In this document: positions 36,218 through 43,999 of the stretch, in pieces
Layout: every line of letters starts with the position of its first letter
How positions within the stretch are numbered: the first letter of the stretch is position 1
Assembly (NCBI GenBank): GCA_029202485.1
Contig: CP119313.1
Span: forward strand, 4,774,001 to 4,838,000
Direction: 5' to 3'
DNA: 64,000 nucleotides
Source: Candidatus Pedobacter colombiensis
GTDB lineage: Bacteria; Bacteroidota; Bacteroidia; Sphingobacteriales; Sphingobacteriaceae
Notes under the pieces: model-generated
Databases searched by the model: none
Seen by the model: the letters and a program-made list of their open reading frames with translations, nothing else
What the model was told of the DNA's origin: nothing
Position numbers and translations under genes: made by a program

Positions 36218-36700
36218 CTATCCCCGATTTAGTTCGCGTTCTGGATTGATTTTATAACCAATACTTTTACGTTCGGGCTCGGGCTGGTCCCTTTTCTCCA
36301 GCAGTTCATCTAGATATTGGAACACCACTTCCATATTCTTGTCCTGGTTATCCAGTTTCTTTTTGATTTTCTCCACTTCCAGACGAAGTTCGGTATGCTC
36401 ACTCAACATCTGCCGGATACGGGTAAAGGTCCTGATGATCTGTATATTTACCTCAATGGCTGTTTCGAGCACACTTGACAACATGGCCACGCCCCGTTCG
36501 ATAAAAACATTTGGTGGCTTTCTTAAGCCCATCTTCTCTTTATTGGATATCACATTCTGTGATTTCCAATCCGATAGTTCCCCACTGGTCATCTGGAACA
36601 TAAAGTCGCCCGGAAAACGTTTTTCATTTCGTTTTATAGCCTGGTTCAGCACACGGGTTTCCACTCCGTACATTTCTGCAAGGTGTCCATGTCCATTCAA
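36218..36700 (-). pseudogene. ORF6N-domain protein, N-terminally truncated
   Basis: The readable frame (160 residues from a TTG) begins inside the ORF6N (KilA-N-like phage antirepressor) domain at HLAEMYGVETRVLNQAIKRN. It continues RFPGDFMFQMTSGEL and GVAMLSSVL, then a coiled coil (about 90-140). The usual first 20 or so residues of the domain are missing. An in-frame TAA lies 9 bp upstream, inside a periodic palindromic element. The first ATG would start at MYGV. The body is otherwise intact, so the 5' end was probably lost by rearrangement at the element. Confidence 0.75.
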
Positions 36701-36715
36701 CGTTCCTTAACCTTT

Positions 36716-36802
36716 GGGTATGCATTGGGTAAGGGTTGGTTAAGCCTTGGTATACCCCCAAGCTTAACCAACCCTTATTCAACCTTTATTCAACGCTTAC
36801 CT
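36716..36802. repeat. 11-bp-unit palindromic element
   Basis: Plus-strand units of 11 bp follow in phase: GGGTATGCATT (36716), GGGTAAGGGTT (36727), GGTTAAGCCTT (36738), GGTATACCCCC (36749). On the other arm are AACCCTTATTC (36770), AACCTTTATTC (36781) and AACGCTTACCT (36792). A 16-bp perfect stem joins 36730-36745 and 36762-36777. The design parallels the heptad elements but with a longer unit. Confidence 0.8.
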
Positions 36803-36913
36803 ACAACCATCTAAATTCTCAACCCATTATTCCGTTTAAAGCATAACAAAACCAGTCCATCCTCCCCTTCTTTCATTATTTAAACTTAAACTGTGATAAT
36901 TTAGCTAAAGCGG

Positions 36914-36921
36914 TATATTTG
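36914..36921 (+). promoter_or_regulatory. Predicted -7 box of purD
   Basis: TATATTTG is a perfect TAnnTTTG, 50 bp before the purD ATG, giving a leader of about 45 nt. No clear -33 element was seen. Confidence 0.45.
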
Positions 36922-36970
36922 CTAAACAATACACGCTCCCTCATACAGTTAAAAAACAAATCAGACATAG

Positions 36971-38242
36971 ATGAATATCTTACTATTAGGTTCCGGCGGC
37001 AGAGAAAGTGCTCTTGCATGGAAAATCAGCCAGTCTTCGAAATGCGCACAACTATTTATTGCACCTGGTAATGGTGGTACAAATGCTTACGGTAAAAACG
37101 TAAACATCAATCCCAACAACTTCGATGCGGTAAAAGCGTTGGTACTTAAAGAAGCGATAACATTGGTTGTGGTTGGTCCCGAAGAACCGCTGGTAAATGG
37201 TATTCATGATTTTTTCAAAAACGATGCTGACCTTGCCAAAATTCCGGTAATCGGACCGAAAAAAGAAGGCGCCATCCTTGAAGGAAGCAAAGATTTCTCT
37301 AAGCAATTTATGGCACGCCATGGCATCCCTACACCAGGATCTGAATCGTTTACCAATGAGACCTTACAACAGGGCTTAGCCTACCTCGAAAATCATAGCT
37401 TACCAGTCGTGTTGAAAGCTGATGGTCTTGCTGCAGGTAAGGGCGTGGTAATTTGCCAGACAATCGCTGAAGCTAAAGAAGAATTACAACTGATGCTAGG
37501 TGGAAAATTTGGAACTGCCGGATCACTGGTTGTAATAGAAGAATACCTGATGGGCATTGAGCTTTCTGTATTTGTGCTTACTGATGGTGATAACTATGTA
37601 ATATTACCCGAAGCAAAAGATTACAAAAAAATTGGTCAGGGCGATACCGGCTTAAATACCGGCGGCATGGGTTCTGTTTCACCGGTACCTTTCGCCGACA
37701 AAAAGTTCATGGATACCGTAGAAGAAAACATTATAAAACCAACGATAAATGGCCTAAAGAAGGATAAAATCGATTATACAGGCTTTATTTTCTTTGGTTT
37801 ATTTAAAGTTGGCGACAAGCCAATGATTATCGAATACAATTGCCGTATGGGTGATCCGGAAACAGAAAGCGTAATGCTAAGAATAGAAAATGACCTGGTA
37901 GAACTATTCATGGCCACCGCTCAGAAAAAACTAAAAGATTACAAACTAAATATCAGTCCTAAAAATGCCGCAACCGTAATGGTTGTTGCCGGTGGTTATC
38001 CGGGCGAATATGAAAAAGGTAAAGCAATCGCCGGAATTGAGAACGTACGCCGATCGCTCGTGTTCCATGCTGGAACAGCCCTTGAAGGTGGAGTCGTAAA
38101 AACCAATGGCGGGCGTGTTCTAGCAGTTTCAAGCTTGCAAGACAGTCAATTTGAAGCCCTTCAATCAGCAACTGCCGATGCAGCACGCATTTACTTTGAT
38201 GGTAAATACTTCAGAGAAGATATTGGATTCGATCTGGTATAA
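36971..38242 (+). CDS. purD: Phosphoribosylamine-glycine ligase
   Basis: This 423-residue ATP-grasp enzyme of purine synthesis joins phosphoribosylamine and glycine. It begins MNILLLGSGGRESALAWKI (N-domain), and has VVGPEEPLVNGI, the ATP-grasp loop PVVLKADGLAAGKGVVI, the GDTGLNTGGMGSVSP motif, and metal-binding EYNCRMGDPET. Length and motifs are those of a standard PurD. It is a single gene with its own promoter-like box and a strong terminator. Confidence 0.97.
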   Translation: MNILLLGSGGRESALAWKISQSSKCAQLFIAPGNGGTNAYGKNVNINPNNFDAVKALVLKEAITLVVVGPEEPLVNGIHDFFKNDADLAKIPVIGPKKEGAILEGSKDFSKQFMARHGIPTPGSESFTNETLQQGLAYLENHSLPVVLKADGLAAGKGVVICQTIAEAKEELQLMLGGKFGTAGSLVVIEEYLMGIELSVFVLTDGDNYVILPEAKDYKKIGQGDTGLNTGGMGSVSPVPFADKKFMDTVEENIIKPTINGLKKDKIDYTGFIFFGLFKVGDKPMIIEYNCRMGDPETESVMLRIENDLVELFMATAQKKLKDYKLNISPKNAATVMVVAGGYPGEYEKGKAIAGIENVRRSLVFHAGTALEGGVVKTNGGRVLAVSSLQDSQFEALQSATADAARIYFDGKYFREDIGFDLV

Positions 38243-38264
38243 CGCATTAAAACATTAATCATGC

Positions 38265-38301
38265 AAAAAGGGCGTATCACAATAAATGATACGCCCTTTT
38301 T
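38265..38301 (+). terminator. Bidirectional terminator between purD and the convergent gene
   Basis: AAAAAGGGCGTATCA (38265-38279) and TGATACGCCCTTTTT (38287-38301) form a perfect 15-bp stem with a 7-nt loop. A and T flanks allow function for purD and for the minus-strand gene ending at 38321. Confidence 0.92.
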
Positions 38302-38320
38302 GTATTTATAAGGAACCTTA

Positions 38321-38761
38321 TTAAGGTTGAGCCTGTAATTTCAATCCGGAAATCCCTGTAACCACTTCTTCTTCCTCTTGCTTACCCTTTTTGTTTTTCT
38401 TCTTCTTAGCACCACCATTTAAACGATCTTCCAGTACTTTTTCAAATTCCGGCAACTGATCACCCTTTAAGATCGTCCTGATGTTATCATTCGTTTCATT
38501 CTGAAGCTTATAAAACTTAGTTACATCATCTTCCTTAGATGTTCCCGCCTGCTGTCTTTTAATCAAATCCAGCTGCTGTTTCGACATATCGAACACATAA
38601 TTGTAAATCACACTTTTCTGTGTTGGAGTCAGCTTCAATCTTTTTTCCAGCTCATCAACACTTTTAACAGTCATTTCCTGAGCCGTAGGCATCTTTTGTT
38701 GTGCTTTAGTGAAGACATTAAAACCCAACAACAGCATTACAACTAAAATATATTTCTTCAT
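38321..38761 (-). CDS. Small periplasmic Spy/CpxP-like protein
   Basis: A start at 38761 (MKKYILVVMLLLGFNVFTKAQ; an alternative ATG is at 38767) gives about 146 residues with a signal peptide. The mature part is helical and charged: DELEKRLKLTPTQKSVIYNYV carries the LTxxQ signature seen in Spy/CpxP-type proteins. A lysine-rich stretch (GGAKKKKNKKGKQ) and an acidic run follow. The function is unknown; a chaperone-like or envelope role is inference. Confidence 0.7.
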   Translation of the reverse strand: MKKYILVVMLLLGFNVFTKAQQKMPTAQEMTVKSVDELEKRLKLTPTQKSVIYNYVFDMSKQQLDLIKRQQAGTSKEDDVTKFYKLQNETNDNIRTILKGDQLPEFEKVLEDRLNGGAKKKKNKKGKQEEEEVVTGISGLKLQAQP

Positions 38762-38819
38762 GATCATGTTCTATCTGCGCAATTTAGAAATTATACAATT
38801 CAAAACCAAAATGCAAAAA

Positions 38820-38907
38820 GCAAAATAGGGATTCTCCTCGGAGTCTGGAATCTTTTGCCTGAAGGAGGCAAAATTTCCTAGGTCTCCTCGGAAAACCCAA
38901 TTTTGCC
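38820..38907. repeat. Two related tandem stem-loops
   Basis: Hairpin A has outer arms GCAAAA/TTTTGC and inner arms GATTC/GAATC (38820-38858). Hairpin B has arms GGCAAAATT/AATTTTGCC (38867-38907). Each holds TCTCCTCGGA in its apical part (38833-38842 and 38883-38892, 50 bp apart). Confidence 0.65.
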
Positions 38908-38956
38908 CCTCACAAAAACCTGCAAATACCAAAACCTTCCTATCAGTTAAACCGCA

Positions 38957-38998
38957 AAAAGGGCGAATAAACCGGTTGTCCGATCTATTCGCCCTTTT
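38957..38998 (-). terminator. Terminator downstream of the TlpA-like gene
   Basis: AAAAGGGCGAATA (38957-38969) and TATTCGCCCTTTT (38986-38998) form a 13-bp stem with a 16-nt loop. It lies about 140 bp past the stop of the minus-strand thioredoxin gene and before the next minus-strand gene. Confidence 0.75.
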
Positions 38999-39134
38999 CA
39001 TTATTAGAAACCACCTCTTTTCGTGAGCCCCCTCCTTCGTTTTTGTGAGGAAGAAAATTACCTTCTCAGAAAGAGCCTAGCCTTCTTCGCTTCTTCAGTG
39101 AAGTAATGCAGCTCTTGAAGAGAACGGTTGTTTT

Positions 39135-40277
39135 CTATTTTGCTTTGTTAAGAACCTCAGCAAGCTTCTTGTGCAGCTCCTCACCTCTCACATTCTTAGC
39201 AATGATCTTACCAGAAGGATCAATTAAAAAGTTTGCAGGGATACCACGTACGCCATACATTTTTGAAGCTGCATTGTCCCAACCTTTCAAATCTGACAAC
39301 TGCGTCCAGGTTAAACCATCTTTTTCGATAGCAGCTAACCACGCATCTTTTTTACCAGGGTTATCCAATGAAACACCAAGAACAGTGAAGTTTTTGTCTT
39401 TAAAAGCATTATATGCTTTTACTACGTTAGGGTTTTCACCGCGACAAGGACCGCACCATGAAGCCCAGAAATCAAGCAACACATATTTTCCGCGGAAGTC
39501 CGACAATTTAACCGGTTTATCATTCACATCATTCTGAGTGAAATCCATGGCCATCTGACCAACACCTGTTTTTTTAGCAGACTCGATCTCCTGGCTAATG
39601 TTTTTACCAAGATCAGTTCCTTTTACTGCTGCAGAAAATTTGTTAAATGCAGTTTCAGTACCTTTAAGATCAGCATCGATATCCATAGTTCCTTTAAAGG
39701 CTACAAGACCTACATAAGAGTTAAGATTAGCTGCATAAAACTTTTTGCTTAATTCCTCTAATTCTTTTCTGATTGCTTCATCACGGCTATAAACCGTTTT
39801 CATATAAGCCTCGTCTTTACGCTCTTCAGGAGATTTGCTACGGTATTCAGCCATTAAAGCAGCACCTTTGTCGTCAGCTGATTTAGTTAATGCTTTGTAT
39901 TTCGCATTATCATCATTTAATTTCGAACCTTTAACAACTGCATGTTTTACTGAATCTGTTGTCGATACGATTTGCATTACAGCAGGCTCAATGTAAAAAC
40001 CCATAGCATCAACAGCAGCACCAGGTTGAGCAGCTCCGGCTGTATGCTTAATTCTGATAGAAGCCTGAGCTGGTCCTTCTACCGAACCGGTAAATGCAAA
40101 CTTGCCGCCAACAATATTTACTGAGTCTGTAACCGGCTTAGCCCTTGGGCCATACATTAAATAAGCTTTTGCAGGTGAGCCTAAGTTGCCTACCTTACCG
40201 CTAATGGTAAATTTGCCTTGTGCCATTACAGCAGCAGCAGGCAATAAACAAGCTGCGATCAATGTGATCTTTTTCAT
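39135..40277 (-). CDS. TlpA family thioredoxin with DUF4369 N-terminal domain
   Basis: The start at 40277 (MKKITLIAACLLPAAAVMAQG) gives a signal peptide and 380 residues; the longer frame has no signal. The N-terminal beta domain (FTISGKVGNLGSPAKAYLMY) is DUF4369-like, then comes a helical linker rich in K/E. A C-terminal thioredoxin fold has W-C275-G-P-C278 (DFWASWCGPCRGE) and the cis-Pro segment VRGIPANFLID. It is a periplasmic thiol-disulfide oxidoreductase whose client is unknown. A perfect -7 box (TACATTTG, 40320-40327) lies upstream. Confidence 0.9.
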   Translation of the reverse strand: MKKITLIAACLLPAAAVMAQGKFTISGKVGNLGSPAKAYLMYGPRAKPVTDSVNIVGGKFAFTGSVEGPAQASIRIKHTAGAAQPGAAVDAMGFYIEPAVMQIVSTTDSVKHAVVKGSKLNDDNAKYKALTKSADDKGAALMAEYRSKSPEERKDEAYMKTVYSRDEAIRKELEELSKKFYAANLNSYVGLVAFKGTMDIDADLKGTETAFNKFSAAVKGTDLGKNISQEIESAKKTGVGQMAMDFTQNDVNDKPVKLSDFRGKYVLLDFWASWCGPCRGENPNVVKAYNAFKDKNFTVLGVSLDNPGKKDAWLAAIEKDGLTWTQLSDLKGWDNAASKMYGVRGIPANFLIDPSGKIIAKNVRGEELHKKLAEVLNKAK

Positions 40278-40319
40278 AATTTTTCTTTGATTGAAATAAT
40301 AAGTTTGGTTATTCTGACC

Positions 40320-40327
40320 CAAATGTA
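40320..40327 (-). promoter_or_regulatory. Predicted -7 box of the TlpA-like gene
   Basis: The minus strand reads TACATTTG, a perfect TAnnTTTG, 43 bp upstream of the ATG at 40277. This supports the downstream start, since the longer frame would begin inside this box. Confidence 0.5.
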
Positions 40328-40367
40328 ATTAATAGATCAAAAACATAACGCATGGTCTATTGTAATA

Positions 40368-41549
40368 TTATAGTAGCTTTTGGAAGGTGCGCCACCATAA
40401 ATCAGGCATATCACCATTAACAGCTGTGGTATAATCCTCGTACCGGCAAGGTACCAGATGATAGCGCTCATTTTTAGAAATCCCTGTAGGATAAGGCACC
40501 TGCATCCACCAGCGATCGGATTTTTTGCTCTTTACAAAAAGCAATTCTGATGACCCATCGTTTAAGCTGGCCCTGTAAATGAGGTATTGAGACTTCGGTG
40601 TTAAAGGAAAATCTTTCTTACGGTTGTAATAACCATCAACAAAATACCATACCATCTGAGCCAGCAACATCGCTGTTTGTCCGTTTTGGTCAAACGCAGG
40701 GTTAAACTCGTAAAAGCCTATCGAAGTTAGCTTATCGCTCATTCCGGCATAACGGGTAATGGCGCAAGCCTGCTCTCCGTAAAAACCATTGGGCCCGGCA
40801 TTGGCATTTGCACCAGCATCCGACGAACGAATAGCTCCTATGTCAAAACTGATCATACTCGCATTACGGATGATGGGCTCCGTTAAGGTGATGTCATCCG
40901 CAAATTCGCCTAATCGGTGTGCATCAAAATACAGCTTGTTCATCACCTTTAAGCTATCCTGATTTACAAAATAGGTTTGGTACCCCACATTGCTAAAGTT
41001 GAAAAGGTAATTCGGCTGATGCAAAAGAATTTTGTTCAGGTAGGTGTCCGACTTTGCTGCAAGTCCCTCTTGATCCTCTTCATCCAGATCAAACTTACTG
41101 TCAACCACCACAAGGTCTACCTTTTGCTCCAAGCTCTCGTAAGCGAGGTATTGCGCATAAGTCAGATCTTGTCCACCGCCGATAATAACAGGCACAATAT
41201 CCAGCTTGATCAACTCTGAAACGACTGTTTTCAGTGCCACATAAGTATCTGAAATCGATGCCCCTGCTTTGATATTACCCAAATCAATGATTTTTGTGGT
41301 AAAAGCACCTTCATTTAAACTGTAAAACTGAGCCCTGAAATAATCCGGTGCCAGTCCACAGCCTTCATTATTTACCGCAGCACGATCATCCTGCACACCA
41401 AAAATGGCAATATCATACTGCTTTTCGTCCAGCTGAGGGAATTTGTCAGTATAAAACCCGGCCTTTAAACCTAGCTGACTGGTATAGAATCCCTGTTTAG
41501 GTGCAAATTTATCGGGGTTTACCGGAGAAAAAAAATCTGATAAAGACAT
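40368..41549 (-). CDS. Arginase/formimidoylglutamase-fold protein lacking several metal ligands
   Basis: This 393-residue protein follows the ureohydrolase (arginase) fold throughout. At the metal sites the usual GGxHD reads GGGQD (124-128), DAHxD reads DSKFD (150-154), and SxDxD reads SFDIG (234-238). Three of the six usual Mn ligands are therefore replaced (His to Gln, His to Lys, Asp to Gly). An intact binuclear ureohydrolase centre is unlikely. Similar proteins in Bacteroidota are annotated formimidoylglutamase by homology; here a non-enzymatic or altered role is more likely. A C-terminal 90-residue extension (SQYLIYRASLNDGSSELLFV...) is outside the arginase fold. Confidence 0.75.
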   Translation of the reverse strand: MSLSDFFSPVNPDKFAPKQGFYTSQLGLKAGFYTDKFPQLDEKQYDIAIFGVQDDRAAVNNEGCGLAPDYFRAQFYSLNEGAFTTKIIDLGNIKAGASISDTYVALKTVVSELIKLDIVPVIIGGGQDLTYAQYLAYESLEQKVDLVVVDSKFDLDEEDQEGLAAKSDTYLNKILLHQPNYLFNFSNVGYQTYFVNQDSLKVMNKLYFDAHRLGEFADDITLTEPIIRNASMISFDIGAIRSSDAGANANAGPNGFYGEQACAITRYAGMSDKLTSIGFYEFNPAFDQNGQTAMLLAQMVWYFVDGYYNRKKDFPLTPKSQYLIYRASLNDGSSELLFVKSKKSDRWWMQVPYPTGISKNERYHLVPCRYEDYTTAVNGDMPDLWWRTFQKLL

Positions 41550-41579
41550 ATTGTGATATAATGTATGGCATCAAATATC

Positions 41580-41587
41580 TATTTTTG
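41580..41587 (+). promoter_or_regulatory. Predicted -7 box of the epimerase gene
   Basis: TATTTTTG is a perfect TAnnTTTG, 37 bp before the ATG at 41624. It confirms that the longer open frame starting at 41501 is not the true start. A near-match (GATATTTG, 41572-41579) faces the divergent arginase-fold gene. Confidence 0.5.
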
Positions 41588-41623
41588 AGCGCATATATTA
41601 ATGAACATCCTAAAAAAAATGAA

Positions 41624-42586
41624 ATGATATTGGTTACCGGTGCTACTGGTTTTTTAGGCGCTGAACTCATCCATCAGTTAACCAGCCAGGGCATAAAGCT
41701 GAGGGCGTTGAAACGCGAACACTCCATTGTTCCGGATTTAATTAAGGATAATAACCTGATTGACTGGGCAATTGCCGACATAAACGACATTTCGGCACTT
41801 GAAGATGCTTTTGAAGGCATCGAGCAGGTATACCATTGTGCAGCCCTTGTTTCTTTTAACCCTAAAGATAAAACCAAACTTTTACATGTAAATATTGAAG
41901 GAACCGGCAATGTGGTAAACCTTTGTCTGGCTTTTGGTGCCCGTCTGCTCCATGTAAGTTCAGTAGCAGCATTAGGTGATGCCAAAAAGGGGGCACTTAT
42001 TACAGAGAAAGACTTTTGGGAATATGATGGCAAAGCTCATGCTTATGCCATTTCTAAATATGAAGGTGAGATGGAAATATGGCGCGGCATAGCCGAAGGC
42101 CTTGATGCTGTAATTGTAAACCCCTCGGTCATTATTGGTGCCGGTGCAGGCTTTGAAGGAAGCGGCGCCATTTTTAAATTGGTAAAGGATGGTCTGGCCT
42201 ATTACACCAAAGGAGCCACAGGAATTGTAGATGTTGCTGATGTTGCCAAAAGCATGATCGCATTGATGAATAGCCGGGAAACAGCCGAAAGGTATATCCT
42301 ATCCGCGAAAAACTATCATTACCAACAGTTCTTTGGAGAGATCGCAGCAGGCTATGGTGTTAAAGCCCCTGCAAAAGAGGCCAAGCCCTGGATGTTGGGG
42401 ATTGCATGGAGGGCTGCAAAGCTGGGATCCTTGTTTACAGGAAAGCCCGCAGCACTAACCCGGGATACCGCCAGAAGCAGCCTAAACGAGAGTTTATACA
42501 GCAATGAAAAGATAAAAAATACTATTTCGATAGAATTTAAAGAAATAAAGCAAACTATTGAAGAAATCTGCAGGCAGCAGGATTGA
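41624..42586 (+). CDS. NAD-dependent epimerase/dehydratase (extended SDR)
   Basis: The start at 41624 (MILVTGATGFLGAELIHQL) places the Rossmann GxxGxxG at the N-terminus, as expected; 320 residues. Further motifs are DINDISALEDAFEGIEQVYHCAALVSF, HVSSVAALG, and the catalytic YAISKYEGE (Y-x3-K). It resembles dihydroflavonol-4-reductase-like SDRs common in Bacteroidota. The substrate is unknown. It is divergent from the arginase-fold gene and 66 bp before the phosphatase fusion gene. Confidence 0.9.
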   Translation: MILVTGATGFLGAELIHQLTSQGIKLRALKREHSIVPDLIKDNNLIDWAIADINDISALEDAFEGIEQVYHCAALVSFNPKDKTKLLHVNIEGTGNVVNLCLAFGARLLHVSSVAALGDAKKGALITEKDFWEYDGKAHAYAISKYEGEMEIWRGIAEGLDAVIVNPSVIIGAGAGFEGSGAIFKLVKDGLAYYTKGATGIVDVADVAKSMIALMNSRETAERYILSAKNYHYQQFFGEIAAGYGVKAPAKEAKPWMLGIAWRAAKLGSLFTGKPAALTRDTARSSLNESLYSNEKIKNTISIEFKEIKQTIEEICRQQD

Positions 42587-42592
42587 ATTTCA

Positions 42593-42600
42593 TATCTTTG
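42593..42600 (+). promoter_or_regulatory. Predicted -7 box of the phosphoserine phosphatase fusion gene
   Basis: TATCTTTG is a perfect TAnnTTTG located 53 bp before the ATG at 42653, directly after the stop of the epimerase gene. Confidence 0.4.
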
Positions 42601-42652
42601 ACTCAATTATTAACCACCGTAGAACCACCTAAATATCATTACCACTAAACGG

Positions 42653-43951
42653 ATGAAGCAAAAAAACTTCTATATCATTGATTTTGACAGCACTTTTACG
42701 CAAGTTGAAGCTTTGGACGAGCTGGCACGTATTTCCCTTAAAAAGCACCCTGAAAAGGAAGCCATATTCCAGAAAATTGAAGACTATACCAACCTGGCTA
42801 TGGAAGGTAAGCTTTCGTTTGGTGAAAGTTTAGCACAAAGGGTAAAACTGCTGGAAGCAACCGAAGACCACCTGAAGCAGCTGATCAAAGTCCTTAAGAA
42901 GAAAGTATCTGCCTCTTTTTCCCGTAACGCGGCATTCTTTAAAAAACATGCAGATGAAGTCCTGATCGTTTCAGGCGGTTTTAAAGAGTTTATTACTCCT
43001 GTAGTAAGCCAGTATCACATTAAAAAAGAAAACATCTACGCCAATACCTTCGTCACTACCGGAGATGGCAAAATTATAGATTACGACCATTCCAATCCCT
43101 TAAGTGAAGAAGGTGGAAAGGTAAAGCTAATGCAGCAAATGAACCTTGAAGGCGATCTTTATGGAATTGGCGATGGCTATTCAGACTTTCAGCTTCGCGA
43201 AAGTGGCCTGATCAAGAAATTCTATGCCTTTACAGAAAACATATCCAGAGAAAGTATCGTTAAGAAAGCAGATCACGTTACACCAAGCTTCGACGAGTTC
43301 CTGTATGTAAACAACTTGCCAAGGGCAATATCCTATCCAAAAAACAGGATCCTATGCCTGGTCATAGGTGATGTAGAGCCGAAAAGCATAGAGATGTTAA
43401 AGAAAGATGGCTTTTCTATTCGTCATAAAACCAGCTTTGAAGAAAAGTACGTTGCAGATGTACACATGCTGTTGCTTGCCGATGGCGAGAAAATAACCAA
43501 CGATCAACTTGAAAAAGCGGTTACGCTAAAAACAATTGGTTACCTTGGAAATGCAAAACACAAGATAGACCTGCAAAAATGTACCGAGCAGGGAATTGTA
43601 GTTTTTGATGATATAAAAGGAAACCCACGCAATAATGTTTTCATTCCTAAAAGAATGATCGATTTTATGAATACAGGTACGACACACCTGAGCAGCAACT
43701 TCCCTAATCTTCAGTTGCCGAGGATAGACAAGTCGCACCGCCTGATTCATATCCATAAAAACGTTCCCGGAATTATGGCAAAGATCAATACAGCCTTTGC
43801 TTACCATGATATCAATATTGTGGGTCAGTTTTTGATGACCAATCCAAGTATCGGTTATGTAATTACGGATATCAATGCACAGTACGACAAGCAGCTGTTT
43901 AAATTTTTAAAGAAGATTGAGCATACCATAAAATTTAGGGTATTGTATTAA
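42653..43951 (+). CDS. HAD phosphoserine phosphatase fused to SerA-derived substrate and ACT segments
   Basis: This 432-residue protein has three parts. Residues 1-220 are a HAD-IB phosphatase with D10-F-D12-S-T, VSGGF (106-110) and GDGYSD (173-178), as in SerB. Residues 225-325 (SYPKNRI...TLKTIGYLGNAKHKIDLQKCTEQGIVVFDD) match the N-terminal catalytic segment of 3-phosphoglycerate dehydrogenase. About 25 residues then replace the NAD-binding Rossmann domain. Residues 349-432 (FPNLQLPRIDKSHRLIHIHKNVPG...IGYVITDINA) match the SerA C-terminal ACT domain. It probably dephosphorylates phosphoserine under serine feedback control; that regulation is inference. Confidence 0.82.
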   Translation: MKQKNFYIIDFDSTFTQVEALDELARISLKKHPEKEAIFQKIEDYTNLAMEGKLSFGESLAQRVKLLEATEDHLKQLIKVLKKKVSASFSRNAAFFKKHADEVLIVSGGFKEFITPVVSQYHIKKENIYANTFVTTGDGKIIDYDHSNPLSEEGGKVKLMQQMNLEGDLYGIGDGYSDFQLRESGLIKKFYAFTENISRESIVKKADHVTPSFDEFLYVNNLPRAISYPKNRILCLVIGDVEPKSIEMLKKDGFSIRHKTSFEEKYVADVHMLLLADGEKITNDQLEKAVTLKTIGYLGNAKHKIDLQKCTEQGIVVFDDIKGNPRNNVFIPKRMIDFMNTGTTHLSSNFPNLQLPRIDKSHRLIHIHKNVPGIMAKINTAFAYHDINIVGQFLMTNPSIGYVITDINAQYDKQLFKFLKKIEHTIKFRVLY

Positions 43952-43972
43952 CAGTGTAAGCCTTCCTTTAAT

Positions 43973-43980
43973 TACATTTG
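43973..43980 (+). promoter_or_regulatory. Predicted -7 box of the tryptophan dioxygenase-family gene
   Basis: TACATTTG, a perfect TAnnTTTG, lies 20 bp before the ATG at 44000 and gives a short leader of about 15 nt. Confidence 0.4.
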
Positions 43981-43999
43981 TGGTAAACTAACTTATTAA

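Larger units (their letters stand above)
38768..39134. other. 367-bp intergenic region with structured repeats
   Basis: The region holds two related stem-loops (38820-38858 and 38867-38907) that share the 10-bp repeat TCTCCTCGGA, plus a terminator (38957-38998). The remaining 130 bp before the thioredoxin gene show no convincing gene or site. Confidence 0.7.

Noticed and set aside
38771..39001. Minus-strand 76-residue open frame between the Spy-like and TlpA-like genes
   Set aside because: It runs across two stem-loops and a terminator, has no signal peptide or domain, and its amino acid content looks like translated hairpin DNA.
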